From: Trogon surrucura
Lineage: Eukaryota > Chordata > Aves > Trogoniformes > Trogonidae
Length of the DNA: 64,000 nt
NCBI GenBank assembly: GCA_020746105.1
Contig: CM036618.1
Span: 108,636,622-108,700,621 of the forward strand
Direction: 5' to 3'
Below are positions 14,501 to 28,365 of the stretch, piece by piece (position 1 is the first letter of the stretch; each line of letters opens with the position of its first letter). The position numbers and the translations under genes were made by a program. The notes below the pieces were generated by a model that saw only the letters and a list, made by a program, of their open reading frames with translations, had not been told where the DNA came from and ran no database searches.

Positions 14501-17500
14501 TTATAAATGAAATAAGCCCTAGCAGTAACAGTATGTGCAAGGAAGAAAGCAAATGCATTCTGATGAATTGTGTCTTTCCCTAGTTTTACTCAGCATGGTA
14601 ATAAATTCCTTTAAACCACTTCCAAATGGGGAACAAATAATCTGGAACTCTATCTAAAAGCTTATCTTGTCGTTCCCTCAGATTTTTTTTTATGAAGAGA
14701 CTGACAATCAACAATGCTATTACTGTGCCTTAAAAGTCACAGAAGATCAGGTTCTAGGGAAAAATTAAAATAATTAGAAACTTGCATATTGCTATATCCT
14801 GAAAGTAAGGGCTTCAAGACAAAACAAGAACTGTTCTTGATCAAGAGAATGAGCACGCACACACTACATTTTATTATGGGGTGGGGTTTTTTGGGAGGGG
14901 GTGTTGCATTTGACACTATTAGCTTTCATTTTGTTTGAAGTGACCCTCATTGCCAAGCTTTCATCCAAAAATTCTCATAAGCAATACTACTCTTCACATG
15001 TAGATGTTCTGTAAAAAGGACTCCCCATCACAAAATCTGTTCATCACTCTGTCTGTATGTTGCAAAAAGCACCACCTTGTTCAAGTCAAAGTACAATGCA
15101 GTCCTGAGACAGCATTCTGCAATTACAAAATTATTACCAAAAGTAAGCACAGAACAAAACTGGTTTCAGCCACAGGATTTCCTGTGGTTGTATCATTACT
15201 CTTCAGTCACATAATCAATTAAAATGTGACTTCCTATGACAAAGCGGGAGGAAACCAAGAGGAACTTACTCATCTGTCAACCAGTACTACATCAAAAAGT
15301 GCAGCAAGTCTCAGTGATATCATAGACCACAAACAATCCACAAGTTTCTACAAAGAATGCTTAGATTTAGTCAAAGCAGAAAACCAAAGAAGTCAGAAGA
15401 ACAATGCAGATGAGCAATGACTATGTATTAACAAAGCAGTTGTGCTTTATTTATACCCTAAATACCTTTTGTAGGCCATGAGGTGTAGCATCAGGCAACT
15501 TTCAGTTTAGGTGATTTGATGAATATAATTACAATACACAAAAATTACATAACCTGCACATTTGTAACCTAAAGATCTGATCTGACCTACACAAATAGGA
15601 AAGTACTACTAGTTGGTATCAAATTAGCAGCATACATAAATTAGCCATTAAAAATATGCACTTTGTGAGTTCACCAAATAATTATTAAATCCAAGATTTC
15701 AAACTAAAGAAAAAATCAAGACAGAAACATTGCAGACATCTTTGTCCTGTTCTCAATTACTACATAAGGTATAAAGCAAACACACAAGGTAGGAGGCAGA
15801 AGAGGAAGAAATGAAGGGCAGTGTTCTCCAGTAAGCATGTATATTAGTACACAACTTGCACAGGGTTGCAAATAGGTGTTCTAAAAAGACCGATGTCTGA
15901 AGACACTCTAAGTAGCTACAAATATCTTCAAGACAGCGTGAGAGTGGTATTTATATACTGGGACACAACAATTGTTGCATTACTTAAACCTAATTTTAAC
16001 CAAAAAAAAAAAACAACAAATGAGCATCTAGTAGAAATATCCTTCTACATTCTCTGTAAAACACATACTACTAGTCACCCAAATAAACATCAGCAGCATA
16101 ATTGTTCTAACAATATTCTTAATATTGGACTCGTAGGATTTACTGCCTTTCAGAAACACGTACCTTGAAATAAAGAGCAAACAAGCCATATAAATGTCAA
16201 GCTACTTTGCATACAGTAAATTAAGAGTTAAAGAGAGAGATGCATCTGCAAACCACTGAGTATAATAGGCCTATACAGTCCCATTCAATTTCACAGCTCA
16301 TTACCTGGAATAGACAGTTATAACCAGTACCAGATGCATTTTTTACAAGATAACAGTTCAAACTGTATTTAAAAATCCCCACTCAATTTCAACGTGATAT
16401 ATGTGGTGTCTACAGCTTGTCTTTTTTTCTTACTACGTAGGTTATCTCTAGATTCATTTACTTTTTGCTGCATTAGTTATCACACAGATAACTATCAGTA
16501 GACACACGCGTGGTTTTCAAATGACACATACTGACCACCAAAATATAGCAAAATGAAGGCAATGTAACCACAATTTCTGGAAAGGGATCTACTGACATTA
16601 ACTTCACAATGACAATACTCAAACATAACCCACAGCATCATCCTTGACAACCGTTCTTTTAAAAGAACACAAAACTTCTAATGCAAGATCTTTTGTCTAA
16701 ACCAAGACTATGTAACATTTATCTGGTATGATGCTGCAATGCTCTGATCTGCTAAAATTCATACACACGCTCCAAAAGAAATTCTTACCCAGTTTCTCTT
16801 CGGTGAAAACATTGATGGATACAATAAGGAACGTCATAAAACAACAGGTAGAAAAACTGCTGAAAATCCCTCATTGGCAAAGAATGTGCTGGATGATCTA
16901 ATTTCTACAATCAAAGGAAAATGAAAAGGTTTTGCCAGGGAAGAGCAAAATCACCATGACCAGAAGGAAGCATGAATTAAACTGTCTACTTGTAAAGATT
17001 CTTTTATATAGTTTAAGTAAAGAATGCAGGCAAGACTTCGTGTCCTCTATTGGAATATATTGTAAGTACCCTGCCAAACTCAAGTGTCTGGGAGGAACCT
17101 ATATGAACTATTAAGTCCTTTTACCAACTCAGGATTCTGCAGGATGTCATCTAGCTACCATGAAAAAAATCAGCTTTGTAAATTGAATTATGCCAACCGG
17201 AATACACACAGTCCTACCCAAAGCAAAATCTGTATGCAAAGACATGTCAGCGACTTGGAACGGTTTCCCCTTTCTGCCTCCCTCCAAAGTATCTTCTTCC
17301 TGAATTCTTTACCACAGTTGTTTTTCCTGTTTATCTCTAACGTTAAATTTACTGTTGTTTGCCTCGTCCTTCTGGACCATCAAAAGGAGAAAGCAACCAG
17401 AAATTACATATTTTTAATATATTTCCTGGATAATATTTAATAACTTAGTAACAATTACAGTTGCACAGCTTATCTTAGCCCCAAGTCAAACAACACTATG

Positions 17501-19560
17501 AGCTTTGACCCAGATTCAGGAAAGCATGTGGTCAAGTACATCCTTACGCTCAGGAAAGCACTTCATGATGTGAATAAAGGCAGCCACTGATTAAGGCTCA
17601 TTTACATCTTTCTTGAAGACATTTCATTTGTAGCTCAGGATCTTTTCCTCCCCTTCTCACTGACCGCAGTTCTAACCAACCCAGAAGAAAATGATCTCTT
17701 CATTTTCTGTGTTAACAGGATACAGCAATATCTAAAGATGGCTTTGTGCCAGAAAGTACATTTGACAGCTGTTTCAAACCACGGCATAGCTAGCACATTT
17801 TCGATGCCCAGTGTTGACAGGGATTACTTAAAAACAACTGTACTAGAAGAAATTGTTCTGCAGGCTATTCCTCAGCAGGGTTTTCATCAACACAGTAGTT
17901 GTGAGAACAAGCGCTAATTTGTATTTCAAAACAACGATTCCAATGAATAGAGCAAATTCTGTTTTATAATTCACAACTTCAGGATGCTTATTTATCTATT
18001 AAGACTAATGGTAGAAAGGTAATTCCAGCGTTCTGAGTCATAAATTTTGCATCTATGGTAAAATAAGGTTGATCACTAACTCGTGTAAAAGACTACAAGT
18101 TTTTCCCATCTACTTTCATCATTTCCTCGCTTGAAAAAGGTAAATTTTAAAAGTCAATTATGGAACAGAAAGAAGGTATTGCGGTAGTCGTTTCTTTATA
18201 TTCCATGTGTTTCACTCCTGATCAAAAAAGACTGACTTCTACCACAGCCACTGTGAACTAATTTTGCCTAATTGGTGGGCAAGCCTGTAACAGAATTCAT
18301 ATGCCAAAAATTGTGCCAAGAGAGATTTAAGTACAATACACAGAGAAAAATAGGAAACGGTCTAGTAGTTATTTAACACCTATGAGAGATATTCTTTGGT
18401 CTCAAATTGGTCAAATGAAAAGCTCCCTTACAAATGTGAAAAACAGAAAGCTAATGGAAAATCCACACATACAGTGCAATATTTGAAAAGTTGGTTCTGT
18501 ACCATTAGTACCCACAAGTAAATAGTTTTTTCTAACCTAGTAACTGAGCTAGGAAAAGAATCTGAGAAATATGGAAATGGTCTTAAAATTAGTATTTTTG
18601 CTTACCATTTCAGGCACAGTTGCTGTTTACCAGCAGGGTACTGTGTGAAGGGACATACCAGAGGATGAAAATGTACTTCATGACTGCTCAGATTTACAAT
18701 AATCAGGCGCTGCTTGGGCTACCAAAGAGACAGTCTCTCAAGTCTACATACTGCTTGACACACGACCAATGCACAGCAAACCAGTCCTACAAACACCAAC
18801 TCTGCCATCAGCAGGAATCAGACAGGTGCATTTGAGAGCGTAACCGGATATAACAAGCCAACTCAAGTGTCGGTAGCTGGGGATGTCTCGTTTCCAGGAC
18901 CGCTCTGTGGCTGCAGAAATGGAAACGATGGTGGCAGCAGCCCCAGATTGCTCTGTGTTTGCACACGTAGGTGGGTGACGGACAGCGTTTGGTGGCTACT
19001 GCTGCTGGTGGCAACAGCTGTTTACCTCCTCCTCTGAGAAAAGGGCGGCAAGATGGGCAGAAACGCACAACGGCCCAGACCAATTCTGTAATTCTGTACC
19101 ACGTGGACTTCAGTTCAGTGTGGGAAAGTGAAGCCCCTTCACGGTCCTAAAAGTCAGGTTTCAAACTCTCACTTTGTGAGGTTGAATGCAGCAATCATAA
19201 ACTTTAATCGTAGTATATAATGACCTAAAACCTAAAGGTTTGAAGTTGGTTCCACAACAGGCAAGTGGAATTGAAAAGCATCATGAGGAAAAAAAAATAA
19301 AGATAAAAAAATCTTTCACTTGTTTAAATTAATGAGATAATTTTCTGTTACAATTCTATATGCAATCACAATTCTACAGGTTTGTTGAGCCACGGGATAG
19401 AAAACACGGCGGTGCGGCACTGGATAACTTAACACCCTCTAATTTCGGTGCTTGCCGGCTTGACCTATACTCGTCTACCTGCCTCATTACGAATTTACGA
19501 AGGGATCATTAACCCAATGTAACAAAATCAACTCTAACCTCGATTCTTGGCCACTTCTTA
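8561..19560 (-). other. Intron sequence, mostly featureless
   Basis: 11 kb of AT-rich intron. It contains A-rich stretches (8,690-8,730), a GA-rich patch at 12,655-12,695, TA-rich microsatellite-like sequence near 10,560-10,660, a short tandem duplication of ACTTCAAGGATAT at about 14,271-14,300, and possible degraded MIR cores near 12.43 and 14.48 kb. No exon or RNA gene is recognisable. Confidence 0.5.
14445..14520 (-). mobile_element. Possible MIR-type SINE remnant (weak)
   Basis: The + strand order CACTTTA...CCCTTTAATC...TTATTTCCCCAATTTATAAATGA resembles the reverse complement of the MIR 3' half (cgctttac ... catttaatcctc ... attatccccattttacagatga). The match is gapped and by eye only. 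It could be chance in AT-rich DNA. Confidence 0.25.
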
Positions 19561-19730
19561 CCATTCCCACCTGCGGGGCAGGAGCACTGGGTGACGCGGG
19601 GAGGCCGCGGGGCGGGCTGGGGGCTCAGGGCGGTCCCTGTGAGGAGAGGCTGGTCAGGGCCGGTCCCACCTCAGGGCCCGGCCCAGCCCCTCGGACAAGA
19701 TGGTGGCACCTGGGGAGACGCCTGCTTAAG
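19561..19730. promoter_or_regulatory. GC-rich, CpG-containing intronic patch
   Basis: About 170 bp of markedly GC-rich sequence with about 11 CpG by hand count, standing in an AT-rich intron. It includes a GC box GGGGCGGG at 19,609-19,616, a CCGCGG, and CAAGATGGTGGC at about 19,695-19,706, one base from the YY1 consensus. It may be an internal promoter, an enhancer, or part of an unrecognised repeat. No coding potential is evident. Confidence 0.3.
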
Positions 19731-22700
19731 GCAAGGCAGAACGCCACAAATAGAGGAAAAATAGGGAGAGAAACAGTCCTGAGAGGGCCGAGGTAGGAGA
19801 AGGTGAAGGCGCTGCAGGCATCGGGTAGGGACTGCTCTGCAGACCCTTTCTAATATGTCCAATAAATACAAGAAAGCTGCTAAAATGGCTTTCCCATACG
19901 CCTAGATCCATAAAACATGGATGTAGGACAATATGCAAACACTGTTTCTTAGGTCAGAGAGAAAGGCCAGCCAGCTGTTGTCTTTATCAGACACACATTA
20001 GCGTTAGCTTTGATTAGCAAATAAGGTCAGGGGGAAAGCAGTTCAGTTTCCTCTACATTAAGCTCTTCAAATACATCACCACCACGACACCGTTTTCTCC
20101 CTTTGCTAACAGCCATTCCTTGGACACCACCTTTCCATGCTGTGTGCCAGGCATCCAAAACCAAAGACATCTCTTAAGGCAGTGAAAACGAACCCAAGCA
20201 AATGAAACCTCAAGCACTTAATTACTTCCTATCTGGACCCCCACAATCAAATTCCACTTGGCTGCGACCCGTTTACGGAAAACTGTGCCTCCAGCATCCC
20301 ATTTGTAACACATGGACAACTTCAGAAACAAAATCAAACGTGGTCATGTCTTCCTGAAAAACAAACTGCTCAGGAACACGGAGCATCTGGAGTTATGTTT
20401 CACTTCTATGAAGCTGCTTTTCTGAATCTAAAAAATAATATTTCCTTTCAATCACTGCAACATTCCCCTTCAACAGTTTACTTGCAATTCGATTTCCAAA
20501 ACTACGATATATAGTCATAAATGATCCAGATTTTAATTCACAAAAATTTCTTACAAAAATTTTGATTGTAAGCCTTCGGAAATAATAAAACAAGAAATTA
20601 CATGAGAAAACTCAGCTGTCTTCCAAAAGAAAAAAATTTTTTAAAAAATCACCAAAAAACCCCACCCCAAAAACATACTCCAAAATACATACATACTCAT
20701 GTAGCTGAAATTATATATTGCAGACTTTTTGTGTATAAGAATACATACTTTGTCTTACCTCATTTTCTTTTAAATGGGTATCTCTATTTTAGAAGCCTGC
20801 AAATCCTATTTTACCTGAATGGACAAAAGCAGTTATTTAATAAACTCTTATTTAGCAACACTTATTATTTATATTTAAACATTCTTTATTTTCATATTGG
20901 ACCATGCTTTGCTCTCACACAACTATATCTGTAATGTCCAGAAGTTTTGTTCAAGTCTGTTAAAGTAATTGTGTTTTGCATGTAGACATGGGAATGGCAA
21001 TAAATTGCATAAAAAACCCAAACACCTTCTCTTCTGTACCACAAGCCAACTGACAGGTTTCTGCTATTGTACAGAATTAAATTTCTTTAGAGGTTGAAAT
21101 AATCAGATTTCATAGGTTAAAACAACACTTTTCCTACAAAATATCAACACTGACATGATTACTGAATCACTTTTACAACTGCCTGGGATTAACAGTGAAG
21201 CCAGGACAAGCTGCAGCTTCTTTGGTGCTCGGCTTCAGGAGCAGTCAAAATGTGGAAGAATACCTCAGGTAGCTCTTTGGTAACAGCAAAATAAGAAGAG
21301 CAAAAGCCTCATTATCATAAAAATGGAACTGCTCAATTTAAAGGATTATTTTCAACACAAGCTTTTCTGTTTTCCCACACAAAACCAAAAAAAAAAATCT
21401 CAGTTAAGATGCTGACCACAGCTAAAAACACTGACTAGATCTGAGTATGTCAACAGGTAATACAGACCATTTTCTAAAAGATTTGCCAAGACATTTGAAC
21501 CATTTCAGATTTCTTTTGGATTCTGTAACTGTGCCACTTCTGAGATTTTTGCCTGAAATGATCTAATAGCCAGAACAAAACAAAAAAAAGAAAAAAGAGA
21601 AAACAGAACCGCACAACCAATATATAGATAGTCTAAATACCTTCAACTCAAGGTGGCAAGCACGCGTGTTTGTAGATTAGATCCTTCTCACAGAACTAAG
21701 CAGGCAGCAACACTGCACAACACTTCATATAAACCTCTGATCAAAAAGCGAGCATTGTGCAGCTAAAAATAAACGAAACGGCTCCAGAGAGCTCTGAAGT
21801 GCAATGCAATGGCTTAGCCCTTCCATACCCATGGAGTTTAGTTCGCCCACAAATACGGGGATGCAGGCCACAACCTGGCCTCTCCCACATCCTCTCCGAG
21901 CGTCCCAGGAACTCCAGGAGATTCACTTCCATTAGTTCTAAGGATCCTTCACATCCCAAAGCTACCAACAGAGAAAGGTATGAAAGAAATCCAGATTAAA
22001 TTCTTAGCTTATGGTTTTCAATGCTTAAACATTATATTTCACATCAATTCTCCATGCGTGTCACATGCTACAGCCAAGGAAGTCCCAAGTCTCCAGAGAA
22101 ACACATTATCAACTGTTGTCCATATCTTGCTACTGAAGAACAGAGAAAGCAAACATCAGGAATTTGATTAGAATCAAACATGGGGACTGATACTGCCACA
22201 GAACACTGCAAAAAATATAGCACAAGGCTGTGCCAATTTTTTCTTTTGTAGATAAACTTGATATGGTAAGCCTGTACCATGAAAACTCACCCTTCCAAAG
22301 GAGACCACGATGAAGGTCCTGTAGACAATTTCCCCACAGCCTGCAAATCTACTGTCAGACTGAACAGAAGTACTCCTTTTCCAGGTTCAAGACCACTTCT
22401 ATGGAAGCAGTCAGAAAATACGATCAGAAAAAAACATATTAATATGCCAATAAAATCCACCCTGAATTTCCCTAGTTAGATCTGACAAGCCATTTGCATC
22501 GTTTTGCACAAATTAGCAAGGTTCAGCAAACTTTATGCTGCCTATATACCTGCACCATTACCACCTGTACCTCTCCAGGGACAGCACTACCTCTACACTG
22601 AACACAGACAAGTCTGCCAGGAACTCTATGGATTCAGTATCCAGTACTGGTATTGATGCATTTTAAGTGTGTGTAAAAGAAAGATTTTACCCAAAGAGAT

Positions 22701-25700
22701 CTCAAGTCTAGTGCCAGGTGCATGGTGCACAAGCTTCCCTGCTTAGGGTCTGAAAAAGGTCAGAGTAATGAATTGCCAGGGGCAAGGAAGAATTTAAATG
22801 AGAGTGGCTGCTGATGACACTGTGGCATTGGGAGCACAGTTTAAGGCATAACCTGTAGACTGTTTCTCCAAACAGCATGGAGGTAGCTTTACAGATGTAA
22901 GGATTTAGCCATTATTAAAGGTATTCCCTCTCTTGCCTCTGTTGAAGGCTTTCTTCCTCTGTTTCGTTCTCTTACTCTGCAACAGTATCAGGGCTAGAAG
23001 GGCACCTGCCGAGACAGAGAAGAGGGGATCAAGATGCCCACGCCTCTGTAAAAAGGAATCTTTTTCCTATAATGGATATGCAGCACAACAGGAGTGTAGC
23101 TTTAAATAACTTTGTGATTAAATGAGAAGCAGCTTGATTTGTTTTTGTCCTGTAGAAGCCAGATTTTAAAAGACAAAAGTACAAAAAGCAATACTTTGAA
23201 TTTTTGGAAAGACGGTGTTATACTGCTTCTTAATTTAAGGTTTGGAAAAGTATGTCCCTACTACAAAGCGTACGACTAGAGAAGGAAAACATAGTGCTCT
23301 TTTCCCAAAAATGGTGAAGCAGAAGAGATACAGAATGTCCTTTATCTTTGGCCTTGGATGCTGTCTTCTAGCCACAAGTGACTGGAGCTGGAACTGAAAC
23401 ACTGGCTTCCTTCCCTACTGGCTGAGGCACATTAAACAGTGAAACATCTTGCAGCTGTAGCTTCCTTAGGATCACCCCTCCCTCGAATAAGCAAAGGAAA
23501 AAAAAAAAAAGCGTTGAACTATGGCGTTGAGTTACTTTTGGGTGTCCAAAGATCCAACAGCATCAACTGCAAAGCACTGATAAGGAAAAGCTGAGCTATG
23601 CTTTCCTAAAGGTTGAGAGAGGTACATGACAGAAAGCTTCTCATTTAGGAAGACAAGATCCTTCTCAGGATACACATTTACATCTTTAAATACGCTTATA
23701 TGCTCTCACTGAATCCACAGGAATTTTAAACACGTGCTCTAAAATGCACTGACTTCTCTAACACACAGACTATCTGAAGCACAGTACACACCTTCCTTAG
23801 ATATCTACAAAACATAGTGACATTGAGTCTAAGCCAAACAAAACTTGTCACCACTTCTTTTATGCAGATTTTTCTCCCTCATCTATCAATAGCTCTGTCA
23901 TACCTCATTTTAATGCAGAAAATTTCTACTCATCTCTTTCAAAACAGGAGTTTTTTTTCAAAAGCATTATGAGCTATGGGCAAAGATCAACTGATCAACT
24001 ACAGCTGCAACAACAAAGCAGGTAAATATACGATTTCCATACATTCCTTATAACATGCAATTTACAAAGGGAATTCTCTGTTAAAAACAAAACCAAAAGA
24101 CAATTTATTGGAATTGTACTGTGAATGGATAAAGATATTCCAAAGGAAAAAAAAAATCCCAACACAAAAAACAACAGCTAAAAACCAAACCAAGAATGGG
24201 CTAAGACATCAGTGCTGAAGAATATTAAAGTTCGGGATGATGAGAAACTAGAGGGCATGGACATACAAATGATGACAGTCTACAACATTTCCAATGCTCA
24301 GGTAAGACTTTCAGGTGGTTCCTGAAAACTGTACATCTTCTTTATTTTGCAGCAAGACTTGCGAGTTCTCATAAAATTTGTTAAATCCACTCTTTATGGC
24401 AGGATCCTAAATACATCACTTCTCAAAATACCCTTCAAAGAGCCAGTGATACTATTATCTTTATGACAAAGGAAATTAAGACATAATAAACTAAGGGGAA
24501 AAGTGGTTATCCAATATTAACCAATAACTTCAGAAATACAGAAACAATTTTTTTACAGCACATGGCAGTATATGGAGTTTTACAGCTTAAAGCAGAGCTC
24601 CAACTGATTTCAGTAACGGCTGAGATTTCTCAGTACCTGTTCTCATCAAACCACGGGAAGTCAACTACCAGAATTAGTGGCTACATACACAATACGTGGT
24701 AAACAGCCAGCATCACACTAAAAAAAAAAATAATTAAAAAACCTCCATAGCAGTCAGCACAAGAATCAAATCCTCCATGGCATCATTCAACTCCCCCATA
24801 AAAACAAATGTTTTCCTTTTCTGCAAACCACAACTTCATTCTCTACACTGACAGCTAGCTTTGACAACTTACGCTCCAACAAAATCTGAATTTCCAGAGA
24901 CCTACTGTCCTATAAGACACGCAAAACAGGTGCAGAGGGGCAGGGAAAACACACGACCATACAGCTACAGACGAAGACAAGACATGCAGAGATAGACTGT
25001 CAATTCTGTCAGCTTGTGTTTATAAAGTTTTAATTCTTTCTTTCCGTATTTCTATGATAGATACATACTAGCAACAAAATGAATTTTGACTATTTTTAAT
25101 GTATTCTTAGTACATTTAACAAACAATGTCAAAATTTTCATGCAAAATCCACTTATGTAACTTCCAGGATACATCTACATGAAAATTACCTCCAAGTTGC
25201 TCTTAAACCCAGTTTCTCCCAATCCTCTGAAGCAGATGCTCCCAGGCCCGACACCTGGGAGAGTCCCTGGAAGGTGTGAATGTCCCTCCCTCTCTTCTCT
25301 GCAGCATGATTAAAACCCACCATACGTAGGGCATTTCTGATGTTGGCTTCCTGAGTTCTGATGCTTCGTATTCTACACCGCCCGCAAGTACAGAAAAGCA
25401 TAGAAAGGAACATCATGAACACGCAAAGCAATTCCCGGAAAGATTCACCCCTTTCCAATCTGGAATGCAACTTACCCATCCTGTCTGAGAATAAAGTACA
25501 ACATGGACTACTTTGGCTAAAGCTATAAATCGCATTTCCTTTCTTTCAGGCAAGGAGGAATTCCCTGACCTTTAATGCAAAATCAGAACTAGCTCAAGCT
25601 GCCAGGAAGCCAAAACAGTTCATAGATGCAGAATGTAAATTCTTTTGAAATGCCAACATTGTCACTCCTTACTCCACACTGTTAGGACCTGGTATTGTAC

Positions 25701-28284
25701 TTCTGGGAAAGAGATAAATAAAAACCTCCTGACCACTCAACAAGGTACACAACACTTCTTCTTCAACTTCTTAAGCCAGCCTTGCTGCTCTCGTGGACAC
25801 ATTTCACCCTATGATCAGTTCACCGCCCTCAGGTGTGCATACGTCAAACTGTGGAGCTAAGCTGTAAAGCTTTATCACTGAAACAACTACCAAAAGGCTG
25901 GGCAAAAAACGCTCAACACCTAGGATTCTACTTCCACAAAGGCTTTCAAAACATCAGTTCATATCAAACAAAAAGCACAGTGAAATAGTCATTAATTCAG
26001 CCTTGCATTTCCAAATGACATGTAGGACTGGCTCCTGGTTCTATTAGAGACTGGCCGAGATCAAGGTATTTGCCAGGTAGGAGGGAAGCTTTCACATCTA
26101 ACAAAGTCCTCGAATTCAGGAGAAACAGCGTTCCAAGCCAAACGGCTCAAATATAATCCTCATACACTGAGTCATACTCACGGCACAACACACTTGCGAC
26201 AGCTCTGAGAATTGGGTAAGCCAGATTTGATCCTACCTGTCCTGTCGCCAATTTGAAGCCACCGAAAGGCAGGGTACGTATCTGGGGGGAACAGAGGCTT
26301 TGGGCTTCACGTTTAGTTCACATCCAAAAGCGAAGGTTTAACAACAAGTCATAACTCTCAGCAAACACGGAAAAGCAGTTCCAAAACACCATTCGCTCGT
26401 TCTGTGCTTGTGCAGTAGCTGAGCAAAGAGCAGTGCCTTGAACACCACCACAAGGCCAGTGCTCTGCAGTATTGCTGGAATTAATGGATTAAACTTGTTT
26501 TCATGGTAAGGTTTCCTTTCTGAGCTATCGGACTTGAAAGAAAACCTACCACACTAACTTTCCTTGTGTTTGTCTTTCTCTTAATACTGTGAATAACATA
26601 AACAAGAAAAATGTTAATGGACTGTTTTGAGAATTTAAGTTTTGAATCCTAACTACTCTTCCCAGCTAATAAGGCCCAAAATGATGCACAGTATCCAACT
26701 CATGAAAACACAATAGAAAAACACGCCTATTCTTTTCCACTGCAACCATCTGCACTAACATTTTTGAGGAATTAAATCAACCCACAGGAAAAGTATTACT
26801 GTGCTTAGTGCAGAGATGTATTTTAAAACAAAAAAATATTTTGACTGTGTTAACAATGCCTAGGAGATTCTTGAGCACAGCAATTCAGCCTCAGCTACCA
26901 GTTAAAGGCACAAGAAGCAAGAGGTAAAAAAGCATTCAAAGGGATGAGTAAAGGAATTACTCTCCATTTAATCCACAGCTCACCTACTACCACACTGAGC
27001 TCAGGAAATGGAAGGGACTTACCATACTAATATTACATAAAGGAAAGCTTCCTCTGTTAAACAGAATTGAGAAGAGAAGGGGGAAAGGATTCAAGAACCT
27101 CCAGGAGAACATTAATTTCTTCTGTGCAAGTAGGGATTTAGCTCAAGTAACTACCTCTATACTTTTCCTTTATATAGCTCAGAGTAACAGACACATTCAT
27201 CAGCAGAAAAGGCAAAGAATAAAAACATTGAGCAGGAGATGGGGTAACTGCATTATTTACAAGCAGGAAAACCACAAATGAGCTATTGAAGCTCTCCAAA
27301 ACAAATACTGATGTAGGATCTGGTTTTGCACTAGCTTGCACTTCATTTAGACGCTACTGTTCCACACAAAAAGAAAAAAATAATGATTTTACAGCCCGCT
27401 ACTGTTCTGACTGTCATTGATTTTGTACAGGTCTGAATGACTATCTGTTACTTCAGATGTCATGTGGTCCAGCTGAAGTCTAGTATTTTGTTATTTTTTT
27501 TTCCCCAGAAAGTCCACTTTGAATAATCAAAAAATTCATTAAAAGTTACTCTTCTCCATCCATCTGCTACTGAAGCCAAGCCTGGACTAAAACCCCAAAT
27601 TCCACTCTCCAGAGACTAACAAGAAAACAAACTCATTTTAGTAAGCTGATCACCTCAGAGCACCAATTCACTCGTGACCTCACACACCTGACTGTCAAAG
27701 AAAGAACAGGGGACAAGTTTCTAAAGTCCTACCGTACAGAATCAAGAAGAAGCTTAAATCACTGTCATTTTACAAATATTAAATGAGCAACAGTGGAGCA
27801 GAGGAATAGCTATTCCTTCCCCACATTCAGAAAGTGTGTGCAAGGGCTGGCGATGGCACTAGGCCACAGAAGACAAATTCCAACCCTTGCCATACTTTCA
27901 TGGAAGAACTTGGAGAAATTCAATGCCTGCTCCGATTCCTCTCTTCCAGGTATATCATAACTGACTGCCTGGGGACACTTCACAGGCTTTCGCCATTTGA
28001 ATCTGGCAGAGCAAAAAGACAAATTGCAGCAACTTGTACAAAATGTCTCTGCACAAACAAAACATGAAGTAAAGGCAAATTATAATTAGACAGTGAAATC
28101 ACGCAGAAATCTCCGTATTAAACTCTTCCATAAATAACGATAACTTCCAATGCATAGGATTATGTATTACATAAATTATACTGTTCCTGGGAGATAGTTG
28201 CTACGTGCAAAGTAATATCTCATTAACAGTTCTTGAATTTTTCTTTCTTTTGCAGTATTACTATTAAATAAATAAATAAAATTC
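19731..28284 (-). other. Intron sequence, one probable MIR remnant
   Basis: About 8.5 kb of intron. Apart from the MIR-like stretch at 24.4 kb I see only A-rich tracts (near 20,630, 21,390, 23,500 and 24,720) and short random ORFs. No exon is recognisable on either strand. Confidence 0.5.
24405..24500 (-). mobile_element. Probable MIR-type SINE remnant
   Basis: Colinear with the reverse complement of the MIR core and 3' half: CATCACTTCTCAAAATACCC against catttaatcctcacaacaaccc, then GATACTATTATC against gtactattattatc, then GACAAAGGAAATTAAGACA against cagatgaggaaactgaggca. The order and spacing of three blocks fit MIR, but divergence is high and the tRNA-like head is not visible. Confidence 0.4.
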
Positions 28285-28365
28285 AGCATTCCCGCTCGGC
28301 CCTCACGTGTTGCCTGATCTAGTTGAGAGGCGTCCCCGCCCATGACGGGGAGGTTGGATTAAATG
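28285..28365 (+). mobile_element. CR1 LINE fragment, 3' end missing
   Basis: The + strand reads CGTGTTGCCTGATCTAGTTG and then GACGGGGAGGTTGGATTAAATG, the same stretch found in reverse in the 36.2-kb and 60.1-kb copies. It stops about 45 bp short of the usual CR1 terminus, so the end was lost after insertion. It is preceded by an (AAAT)n run. Confidence 0.88.

Noticed and set aside
19060-19098. CCCAGACCAATTCTGTAATTCTGTA as a CR1 3' terminus
   Set aside because: The last 25 bp resemble CR1 terminal repeats, but the expected preceding GGTCCCTTCC block is missing; too short to call.
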